Assembly (NCBI GenBank): GCA_003225295.1
Contig: QHYZ01000051.1
Coordinates: forward strand, 1 to 64,000
Reading direction: 5' to 3'
Source: Acidobacteriota bacterium
GTDB lineage: Bacteria > Acidobacteriota > Terriglobia > Acidiferrales > UBA7541
DNA: 64,000 nt
The notes under the pieces were generated by a model. The model saw nothing but the letters and a program-made list of their open reading frames with translations, was not told the origin of the DNA and did not search any database. Position 1 is the stretch's first letter, and every line of letters begins with the position of its first letter. Positions 7,029-15,029 of the stretch are shown piece by piece. The translations under genes and the position numbers were made by a program.

Positions 7029-9116
7029 ATGGGTGAGAGCGGGCAAAGAAAGTTGGGGGGGAATGTTAGAATGGGCCTGGAAATAGACGCAGTCAAAGAA
7101 ATTGAAGAACTGAAGAACGAAATCGCAACTGAGCGTCCCGCCGGAGGAGACGTTTTGAGCGGAAGCGATTCCATCGGAATCTCGCTCCTCGATCTTGCCG
7201 AGATTCTGGATCAGCACAAAATGTGGGTGGAATCGGGCGGAGAATCGGGCGTCAAGGCCGATCTGTGCGGTGTGAATTTAACCAAAGCGGACCTGACCGG
7301 TGTGAATTTGCAGGGCGCGCATCTGCACCGAATGAACCTTGCGGGCGCGGATCTTTCGATGGCCAATTTGCGCGGGGCCAGCCTAGTCCGCTCGAATCTA
7401 CAGAATGCAAACCTGCTGGGCACGGAACTGCGCGGCGCAAATCTGATGGGTGCCAATCTGTATGGTGCGGAAGGTCTCTGGCTTGGCCGGCTGGGGGGGA
7501 CGAATCTGTTCGATGCAGTGCTCCCCGAATCGATTTCCGCGGTTAACAGTTCGAAGGCGATCAATGATGCGACGAAAGTCGCGCGCTGGTTTTATTTCCT
7601 CACCGTGGGAGCGAGCCTTCTCTGCTGTCTGCTGATCGCGTTCACCACCGACGTGCGCTTGCTGCTGAATTCGTCGGCGCTGCCCTTCCTGCGACTGGGC
7701 AATGTGCTTCCCATGACGGGGCTTTATCTCGGTGGCCCGTTGGTTCTTCTGGCGCTCTCCCTGCGATTTCATTTTCTGCTGCTGAGGTTGTGGGGAAGCA
7801 TGGCCGCGCTCCCCACCGTTTTCCCGGATGGGCAAACGCTGGAGAAAGATGGCCCGTGGTATCTGATGGGGCTGGTGCGCAGACACTTTCGGTGGCAAGG
7901 GGAATCGCGTTCCGCGATGATCGCGTTCGAAACAGTGCTTTCGACGGTGTTGGCGTATTGGATTGTTCCATCGACGCTGTTCCTCTACTGGTTTCGGTAT
8001 CTGCCGCGGCAGGATTTCCGGGGGACGCTACTGCATGTGTTGCTGATGACTCTCTCGGTGGCAAGCGCGACGTGTCTGCCTTTTGTCGTGTCGCGAGTGC
8101 TGCGACCGGGTGACATCCGTATGCCCAAGTCGAAAAACATCCTACGAATGATTCTGGGAACCACGCGCGTGGCGCTGACGACGGGCTGCATCCTTTTTCT
8201 CTTTTCTCTTGGCGTGAACCGGGGGTTGCCTTTCGACAGGAGCACGGCCACGGAAGAATCACCGGGCGATGTGAGACGTTGGGCGGCGATGGTGTTTCAG
8301 TCGGTAGGCTACCGCCCGTACGCGGATTTGACGGAAGCGACGCTGTCGTCACCTCCGCCGCGTGGCACAGTCTGGACGGATGAGACAGTGGAGAAAATCG
8401 TGGGCGCGCGGCTGAATCAGATGAATTTGCGGTTTGCGCGAGGCTACCGGGCATTTCTGACCAATGCAAAACTGTGGCGCGCGAATCTTGAGGGGGCCTA
8501 TCTATCCGAGGCGGACCTGCGCGGTGCGAATCTCCGCGAAGCGCTACTGCGCTCCGCGATACTCGATCGCGCCCAGATGACACACGCCGTGTTGGTGTCC
8601 GCCAAGGCCACCGGTGCAAATCTGACGGCGTCGGATTTGCGGTTTGCCGATCTCTCATACGGCACGTTTGAAAATGCAGTGCTTTCGAATGCAAAGATTT
8701 CCGGGGCATCGCTTTACGCCGTGAATATGCGGAATGCGCAACTGCTGCGGACCGACCTTTCGCGCACGGACATGCGCGATACGAAACTCGAGCACGCGGT
8801 GCTGTCGTTTGCAAATCTGGAGCAGACAGACCTGTCTTCCGCGAAGCTTGGAGAAGCGAACCTGACCGGCGCTGTTCTGAAAGGGAGCATCCTGCTGGAC
8901 GCCGACTTGAAGAAGGCGGATCTGCGCGGAGCGTATTTGACGGGCGCGATTTTTCGCGGTGTTGAACTCGATGGAGCGAATTTGGCGGGTGCGGATTTGC
9001 GGGGCGCTTCAGGAATCACGGCCGTGCAGGTTTGCTCTGGCTTACATGGGCGCAGCGCATTGATGGATCCCGATCTTGCCGCCGAAGTCCAGCTCCGCTG
9101 TGGAGCCTCACAATAG
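7029..9116 (+). CDS. Pentapeptide-repeat protein with a central membrane domain
   Basis: Product of 695 residues from ATG 7029; an ATG at 7071 is an alternative start. A charged N-terminus leads into a first block of A(D/N)LxG-type pentapeptides at about residues 75-150 (VNLTKADLTGVNLQGAHLHR). A hydrophobic region of about five or six membrane segments covers residues 180-405. A second, longer pentapeptide block (about 465-675, LEGAYLSEADLRGANLREAL) ends the protein. Pentapeptides fold as a right-handed quadrilateral beta-helix. Two helices flanking a membrane domain suggest a membrane scaffold with soluble arms on the same or opposite sides. The function is unknown. The gene is monocistronic. 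Confidence 0.88.
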   Translation: MGESGQRKLGGNVRMGLEIDAVKEIEELKNEIATERPAGGDVLSGSDSIGISLLDLAEILDQHKMWVESGGESGVKADLCGVNLTKADLTGVNLQGAHLHRMNLAGADLSMANLRGASLVRSNLQNANLLGTELRGANLMGANLYGAEGLWLGRLGGTNLFDAVLPESISAVNSSKAINDATKVARWFYFLTVGASLLCCLLIAFTTDVRLLLNSSALPFLRLGNVLPMTGLYLGGPLVLLALSLRFHFLLLRLWGSMAALPTVFPDGQTLEKDGPWYLMGLVRRHFRWQGESRSAMIAFETVLSTVLAYWIVPSTLFLYWFRYLPRQDFRGTLLHVLLMTLSVASATCLPFVVSRVLRPGDIRMPKSKNILRMILGTTRVALTTGCILFLFSLGVNRGLPFDRSTATEESPGDVRRWAAMVFQSVGYRPYADLTEATLSSPPPRGTVWTDETVEKIVGARLNQMNLRFARGYRAFLTNAKLWRANLEGAYLSEADLRGANLREALLRSAILDRAQMTHAVLVSAKATGANLTASDLRFADLSYGTFENAVLSNAKISGASLYAVNMRNAQLLRTDLSRTDMRDTKLEHAVLSFANLEQTDLSSAKLGEANLTGAVLKGSILLDADLKKADLRGAYLTGAIFRGVELDGANLAGADLRGASGITAVQVCSGLHGRSALMDPDLAAEVQLRCGASQ

Positions 9117-9193
9117 GTCAGCTTCTCGCATCGGATCTGCGCAGGAGTTGAACCCTGGCGTCTGATCAAATCTTTTCGTTGGGGGACTAAGGC

Positions 9194-9643
9194 TCATTCC
9201 TGGAAGTTCATTTTCCTAACGAGCGCTTGAAAATCCGGATCGGAGCGCAAGGGCACCAGGACCGGATCGCACTTCACACAGATCATCTGGCCTTCCCGTG
9301 CCATGAACGCCTTCTGCAACGAGCTCACGGCCTCGTTCTTCCTTCCCAAGAGAGTTAACAGCTTCGCATCCTGTAGGGCTGCTCGCCGGCAAGCGGACGC
9401 TTTGGAAGGTGGTCGAGCAAGTTCTGCAGGGAGGTCTGGAGGTCGGAGTTTCGATAGATTTCTCCAGCAGCAGCGGCCAGCGCTGGGTCTGCACTCAGCG
9501 CTATTCTAGCGACCCACTGATAATGGGGGAGAGGCAGGAATTTCAGTGCAACGAATCGGTGGAGGCGCCGTGTCCTCCGCCTTGTGCACCACGCCCATGC
9601 CTCCACCGCCGAGTTTCTCGACGCAGCTGTTCGGTACGGTCAT
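9194..9643 (-). pseudogene. Relic of a serine/threonine protein kinase with C-terminal TPR-type tail
   Basis: Read on the minus strand, a kinase glycine loop is clear (EKLGGGGMGVVHKAEDT). One extra base near 9568 then shifts the frame, after which RLHRFVALKFLP follows with the expected catalytic Lys. Nearly all the kinase core is missing: the sequence passes directly to material ending in a typical tail of kinase-TPR proteins (GRKNEAVSSLQKAFMAREGQ, then DPVLVPLRSDPDFQALVRKM) before the TGA at 9194-9196. Another frame change separates these pieces. The gene is therefore an internally deleted, frameshifted relic. Confidence 0.8.
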
Positions 9644-9912
9644 TGGTCTATTGGGCGCTAGCACAGACTGAACTGCCAGCGCCTTACGAGCCTTGCTGCC
9701 CACCATCTCCGTTTAACTGTCTTTCCAGCCTGTAAGTGAACGGGAAGCGGCAATCACTCATTTGCCGCCCATCTCTGGTTCAGCCGCAAGGTAAGTCAAC
9801 GCGGTGAGGCGGTATCATAGTAGAAGAGCGTTCTGCTTGAGCAAAGTAGCAATGTCCGAATTGCCGAGCTTGCGCGTATCATGGAACGCGGAAATTGTCA
9901 GGAGAGGCGAGT

Positions 9913-11814
9913 ATGAGCAACACGAGGAAGGAAAGACTGACGACGCCACAGATTCGCGAGAATGGGAAGCATCGCCCGGCGAGTTGGGACGAGGCTCTGG
10001 ACCGGGTTGCCGCAGGGTTTCGACGGGAGATCGAGAAACATGGCCCGCGGACGTTTGGGATGTTCAGTTGTTCGAAGACCACCAATGAACTTAATTACGT
10101 GGCACAAAAGTTTGTGCGGTCGGTGATCGGTACCAACAACATCGACAGTTGCAACCGAACTTGACACGCGCCCAGCGTCGCCGGTCTGGCGGCGGTATTC
10201 GGAGCCGGTGGGGGAACGAGCTCGTACCGCGAAATCGAAGAGTGCGAGGTAATCCTGCTGTGGGGTTCGAACGCCCGCGAGACACACCCGATCTTTTTTC
10301 ACCACGTCCTGAAGGGGGTTCGCAACGGAGCGAAATTGTACGTGGTGGATCCGCGGCGCACGAGTTCGGCGCAATGGGCGGATGTGTGGCTGGGGCTTGA
10401 CGTGGGAAGTGACATTTCGTTGGCCAACGCCATGGGTCGGGAGATCATCGTATCCGGTTTGGCCAATGAGGCCTTCATCCGGCACGCGACGAGTGGATTT
10501 GAGGCTTACCGCCAGTGCGTGGAGAAATACACGCTGGACAGAGCGGAGCGCGAGACCGGTGTGCCAGCGGAAGCGATTCGGCAGACGGCGCATGCTTACG
10601 CGAAGGCTAAGAGCGGCCAGATTTGCTGGACGCTCGGGATTACGGAACATCACAATGCAGTGGACAACGTGGTGGCGCTGATCAACCTGGCGCTGTTGAC
10701 AGGACACGTCGGGAGATATGGCAGCGGCGTGAATCCGCTGCGCGGGCAGAACAATGTGCAGGGTGGCGGAGACATGGGTGCGATTCCGGACCGTTTGACC
10801 GGGTTCCAACACCTGGAGAATCCGGAGCTGCGAGCGAAATTCGAGCGCGCCTGGCGCGCCAAGATTGAGCCGAAGCGCGGATGGCATTTGAGCGCGATGT
10901 TCGATGCTATGGAGCGCGGGGAACTGACCTTGCTCTATGTGTTGGGAGAAAACCCCGTGGATTCGGAGGCCGACCGGCATCGCGCGGTGAAGCTCCTCCG
11001 CGGGCTGAAATTCATGGTAGTGCAGGATCTTTTTTGCACGAGGACGGCGGAGATGGCCGATGTGGTCCTGCCCGGCTCCGCCGGATGGTGCGAGACCGAA
11101 GGGACGGTGACGAGCAGCGAGCGGCGCGTGCAGCGTGTGCGCGCAGCAGTGCCGTTGCCCCATGGTGTGCCGGACGACATCGAGATTATTTATCAACTTG
11201 CGCGCCGATTCGGACACGAATGGGGTATGCCGGACGCTGAAGCCATCTGGAACGAAGTGCGGCAGTTGAGTCCGATGCATGCGGGCATGAGTTACCGCCG
11301 GCTGGAGGAACTTGGCGGGATTCAGTGGCCGTGTTACGACGAGACACATCCCGGCGAAATGTACTTGCACAGCCGGCTCTGGCAGGAACCGTTGATCGGT
11401 CCGCGCGCACCGTTCCATGCAGTGGAGTTCGAGCCGCCCGTGGACGAATTGAATGAGCAGTATCCGATGCGGCTGACCACCGGGCGGTATTTGGATTCCT
11501 ACAACACCGGTGCGCAAAGCCAGCGATTTCCATCTCCGCTGCGCCGCGCCGCGACCATCGACCTCTCGCCGGAAGACGGCGAGCGGTACCAGGTGGGCGA
11601 AGGAGAAAAAGTACGCATCAGTTCGCGGCGCGGGTCGATAATCGCTCCGGTGCGCTTCGACTCGGGATTGCGGCCCGGACTGGCCTTTCTATCGGTCCAT
11701 TTTCACGAGCAAGTAGCGACGAACGATCTCACGATTGACGCCGTGGATCCCAAGTCCGGAACGTCCGAGTTCAAGGCGACGGCGATTCGCATCGAGAAAT
11801 ACGCGGAGAAATGA
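9913..11814 (+). CDS. fdhA: Formate dehydrogenase alpha subunit, catalytic molybdopterin part, selenocysteine-containing
   Basis: This should be read as one 633-residue protein with selenocysteine encoded by the TGA at 10162-10164 (residue 84). The context is SCNRT-U-HAPSVAGL, the active-site signature of the formate dehydrogenase family, where Sec or Cys coordinates Mo or W. The frame before the TGA (KHRPASWDEALDRVAAGFRR) and after it (VAGLAAVFGAGGGTSSYREI) both match the family and are in register. Later parts are the molybdopterin oxidoreductase core (GQNNVQGGGDMG, WCETEGTVTSSERRVQR) and the dinucleotide-binding domain (RLTTGRYLDSYNTGAQSQR). The start ATG has GGAG about eight bases upstream. 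The [4Fe-4S] domain that normally begins this subunit is missing here and is encoded two genes downstream. Reaction: formate to CO2, electrons passed to the Fe-S partner and then to NAD. No sel genes lie in the window. Confidence 0.92.
10162..10194 (+). promoter_or_regulatory. UGA selenocysteine codon with bacterial SECIS-like hairpin
   Basis: Just after the TGA, bases 10176-10182 (CGTCGCC) and 10188-10194 (GGCGGCG) can form a seven-pair stem with one G-U pair. The loop is GGTCT (10183-10187). The apical GGUCU and its distance of 18 bases from the UGA are the same as in Escherichia coli fdhF, where this element binds SelB. The hairpin lies inside the coding sequence, as bacterial SECIS elements must. 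Confidence 0.85.
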
Positions 11815-13692
11815 GTGGACCTGCATCTGACCGCGGCAGCAGCAAGCGCTGAAGAACAAGCTGCTATTGACGCCCTGCTCGGCGAACCGGAGTCCAGTTG
11901 GGACGGCGGAGCGAGACAGATCGAGCGCGATGGGCGCGCAGTGTTCGGTGGTGGGACGGCACGCTCGCGTCGGCATCTGCTGCTCCCCGTGCTGCATGCG
12001 ATTCAAGAACGAATCGGCTGGATCAGTCCCGGTGCGCTCAACTATGCGTCGGTACGATTGAACGTGGCGCCAGCCGAAGTGCATGGCGTCGCTTCGTTTT
12101 ATGGAATGTTTTCGCTGTCGCCGCGGCCTCCGGTGACTGCGCATGTGTGCGACGACATTGCTTGCATGACTCGCGGCGCAGGCGCGCTGTGCGCTGAACT
12201 GGAACACAAACTTGGGCCGGCGGGATCGCCTTCGGAAGGCGGGCAAACCATCTGGCAACGCAGCGCGTGTCTAGGGCTCTGCGAACGCGCTCCGGCGGCG
12301 CTGATCAGCGCGGCGGGAACGACGGCGCGAGAGCGCGTGGTTGCGCCGGCGGCCACGGAAAATCTTATTTCCACCATGCAAGATGCCGTGAACGGCAGGC
12401 TTCCGGCAGAACCTGACACATTGAGTACGAAGCTCTCGGTGCCACAAGCGGGGCAGGCGCAACTGCGCCTGTTGCGGCGCGCAGGACAAGTCGATCCGTC
12501 CAGCATTGAGGATTATCTGCAGCGTGGCGGTTATGAAGCATTGCGACGGTCGTTCGAGCTTGGCGCGGAACGCGTCATCCAGGAAGTCATCGATTCGAAA
12601 TTGCTGGGGCGTGGGGGTGCGGCATTTCCCACGGGGAAGAAATGGGAAGCGGTGCATTTGCAGCGCCATCTTGGGTACCCGCATTACGTAATTTGCAACG
12701 CGGATGAATCGGAGCCGGGCACCTTCAAGGATCGTATCGTGATGGAGGGCGATCCGTTTGCGGTTTTGGAGGGGATGACGATTGCCGGGTTCGCGGTGGG
12801 CGCGCAGAAGGGCTACGTCTATGTTCGCGGGGAGTATCCGCTGGCGACGGAGCGGCTGAATCACGCCATCAGAGCCGCTCGAGCGCAGAAGCTCTTGGGG
12901 CAGGACATTCTCGGCCGCGGACTTCGTTTTGATGTCGAGCTGCGGCGCGGGGCGGGAGCATACATTTGCGGGGAAGAAACGGCGTTGCTCAATTCGATCG
13001 AAGGCTACCGCGGTGAACCGCGCAATAAACCACCGTTTCCGACGCAGTCTGGGCTGTTTCACCTGCCAACGGTCGTCAACAACGTCGAGACGCTGATCAA
13101 TATTCCAGAGATTATTCTGGGCGGCGGCGCCGCTTACGCGCGGATCGGCAAGGGAAATTCCGCCGGGTATCGATTGTTTTGCGTTTCAGGTCACGTGGTC
13201 CGTCCGGGTGTCTACGAAACGCCTTACGGACCTACGATTCGAAACGTGATCGACATGGCGGGAGGTGTCGGAGGGACGGGGCGTCTGCAGGCGGTTTTGC
13301 TCGGTGGCGCGGCCGGCAGCTTTGTTTCGCCGATGGAACTCGACACTCCCTTGACGTTTGAAGGGACGCGCGCGATCGGTGCTACGCTCGGCTCCGGAGT
13401 AGTGTTGTTGTTCGATGATTCCACGGATCTGCAGCAGGTGCTTCTTCGCATCGCGGCGTTTTTTAGGGACGAGACCTGTGGGCAGTGCGTGCCGTGCCGA
13501 GTTGGCTCGGTTCGCCAGGAAGAGGTGCTGCAGAGGCTGGTTCGCCGCCAGACGATTGGTTCAGTCGCCGAAGAGCGCAACACTCTGCAGGAGATTGCAC
13601 AAGCAATGCGCGATGCCTCCATTTGCGGATTAGGGCAAACAGCCTCCGGCGCAATTCTTTCGGCGATGAATCGATGGAGCCTATTTTCATGA
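11815..13692 (+). CDS. fdhB: Formate dehydrogenase NAD-linked subunit, NuoE/NuoF fusion
   Basis: A 625-residue diaphorase subunit; the GTG start follows the fdhA stop with no gap. Residues 1 to about 190 are a NuoE-like thioredoxin-fold [2Fe-2S] domain with Cys pairs in VCDDIACMTRG and ACLGLCE. Residues from about 225 are NuoF-like: NADH/FMN site GRGGAAFPTGKKW and GAGAYICGEETALLNSIEG, with the [4Fe-4S] motif ETCGQCVPCRVG plus the distal Cys in ICGLGQ. It should pass electrons from formate oxidation to NAD+. Similar fused beta subunits are known in NAD-linked formate dehydrogenases such as FDH1 of Methylobacterium. The next start overlaps the stop as ATGA. Confidence 0.95.
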   Translation: MDLHLTAAAASAEEQAAIDALLGEPESSWDGGARQIERDGRAVFGGGTARSRRHLLLPVLHAIQERIGWISPGALNYASVRLNVAPAEVHGVASFYGMFSLSPRPPVTAHVCDDIACMTRGAGALCAELEHKLGPAGSPSEGGQTIWQRSACLGLCERAPAALISAAGTTARERVVAPAATENLISTMQDAVNGRLPAEPDTLSTKLSVPQAGQAQLRLLRRAGQVDPSSIEDYLQRGGYEALRRSFELGAERVIQEVIDSKLLGRGGAAFPTGKKWEAVHLQRHLGYPHYVICNADESEPGTFKDRIVMEGDPFAVLEGMTIAGFAVGAQKGYVYVRGEYPLATERLNHAIRAARAQKLLGQDILGRGLRFDVELRRGAGAYICGEETALLNSIEGYRGEPRNKPPFPTQSGLFHLPTVVNNVETLINIPEIILGGGAAYARIGKGNSAGYRLFCVSGHVVRPGVYETPYGPTIRNVIDMAGGVGGTGRLQAVLLGGAAGSFVSPMELDTPLTFEGTRAIGATLGSGVVLLFDDSTDLQQVLLRIAAFFRDETCGQCVPCRVGSVRQEEVLQRLVRRQTIGSVAEERNTLQEIAQAMRDASICGLGQTASGAILSAMNRWSLFS

Positions 13693-14609
13693 GCGAGCCG
13701 TCCCAAGCGCCATCTCCGCTGATCCCTGTGCCGCGGGCACCGGTCCCGCAGATCCCCGCGGCAGCTCCGCGCCGTGAGATTGAAATCACCATCGACGGAA
13801 AGCGTGTGGCGGTTCCGGAGGGCGCCACGATTCTGGAAGCGACGCGCAAGCTCGGCATCGATACTCCTACGCTTTGCTTTCTTGAAACGCTCACTCCCGT
13901 GAATGCGTGCCGCGTCTGCGTGGTGGAGCTGGAGGGATCGCGCACGCTCGTTCCCGCATGCTCGCGGAAAGCTGAAGCGGGCATGGCCGTTCACACCGAA
14001 TCCGAGCGCGTGCTACTCAGCCGCCGGCTCGTGCTGGACTTCCTGGCGTCATCCGTGGACGTCTCGACCGCGCCGACGCTGCGAGCTTACATGGAGCAAT
14101 ACGGCGCGCGCCCCGACAGATTCGGCGCGCGGGCCCAGACGGTGGCGCAGGCGCCGAAAATCGACAACGAACTCTACATGCGCGACTACTCGAAGTGCAT
14201 CCTTTGCTACAAGTGTGTGGAGGCTTGCGGAGTGGATGCGCAGAATACCTTTGCGATTAGCGTCGCGGGGCGAGGCTTTTCCGCGCATATTTCCACGGAG
14301 TTCGATATTCCTCTGCCGCAATCGGCGTGCGTCTATTGCGGCAATTGCATCGGCGTGTGCCCCACGGGCGCACTGATGTTCAAGACCGAGTACGACAGGC
14401 GGGCGGCGGGGACTTGGGATGAAACTCAGCAGACGCAGACCGACACGATTTGTCCGTATTGCGGTGTGGGTTGCGAACTTACGGTTCACGCGCAGGAGGG
14501 GCAAATCGTGAAAGTGAGCTCGCCGCTGGATCATTCGGTCACGCAGGGAAATCTCTGCATCAAGGGACGATTTGGTTGGCAATTTACAGATTCGCGAGCA
14601 GCGACTTGA
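13689..14609 (+). CDS. Formate dehydrogenase alpha subunit, N-terminal iron-sulphur part as a separate protein
   Basis: Product of 306 residues; the ATG overlaps the previous stop (ATGA). After a Pro-rich leader it carries a [2Fe-2S] domain (Cys 63, 74, 77, 91), two ferredoxin-like [4Fe-4S] sites (Cys 170, 173, 176, 180 and 214, 217, 220, 224) and finally the Mo-bisPGD [4Fe-4S] domain (ICPYCGVGC with Cys 255, 258, 262; Cys 290 in NLCIKGRFGW). In usual FdhA/FdsA proteins this is the N-terminal half and is followed directly by the catalytic half. Here the protein stops at residue 306 and that half is the separate, first gene of the operon. The His-Cys [4Fe-4S] motif found between the first two domains in FdsA and NuoG is absent. 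It is presumably the electron wire between the two other subunits. Confidence 0.9.
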   Translation: MSEPSQAPSPLIPVPRAPVPQIPAAAPRREIEITIDGKRVAVPEGATILEATRKLGIDTPTLCFLETLTPVNACRVCVVELEGSRTLVPACSRKAEAGMAVHTESERVLLSRRLVLDFLASSVDVSTAPTLRAYMEQYGARPDRFGARAQTVAQAPKIDNELYMRDYSKCILCYKCVEACGVDAQNTFAISVAGRGFSAHISTEFDIPLPQSACVYCGNCIGVCPTGALMFKTEYDRRAAGTWDETQQTQTDTICPYCGVGCELTVHAQEGQIVKVSSPLDHSVTQGNLCIKGRFGWQFTDSRAAT

Positions 14610-15029
14610 TGCCCTGCCGAAGAAACCCTTTCCTTCTTCTCGTTGACAAAAAACAAAGCTGAATGCTTCCCCTCCAATCTTGCGCTCATTTCATCCTTAC
14701 TGCATGCGGTACAACGCTCTCAATCCAGTGACGCACAAGGAAGCCAAATTGGACTGCCGATGGGGAAAAGAGCTTCCGGATATTGCATAAATTATCTTGA
14801 CCGCTCCTGGATGCTTGACATGTATGGACGCTATTCTTCTCGCCTTCTGGTGGGAACGCGCCTGCGGGGTGGGATCACTGCGAGTGGTTGAGTAAGTGGT
14901 GTGTGGGCACGCGGTGGTTAGCCAAGCGAGCGCTCCGGCATTGCTTTGCGTGTCTGTGCTCTGGCGTGCTCGCACTCCTCTCTCTCCCAATATTCTTGAA
15001 TTGCCAAAAAATTAAGAAGGGGTGGGTAC
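14610..15029. other. Intergenic stretch before the TonB receptor relic
   Basis: About 420 bases with no frame I can support on either strand and no clear terminator after the formate dehydrogenase operon. The 3' end holds an AAGGGG ribosome site before the GTG at 15030. Promoter elements could not be fixed by eye. Confidence 0.45.

Noticed and set aside
10336-11814. A separate molybdopterin oxidoreductase gene starting at 10336
   Set aside because: The frame is continuous with 9913-10161 across the UGA, and family similarity covers both sides; the ATG-like start at 10336 lies inside the conserved core.
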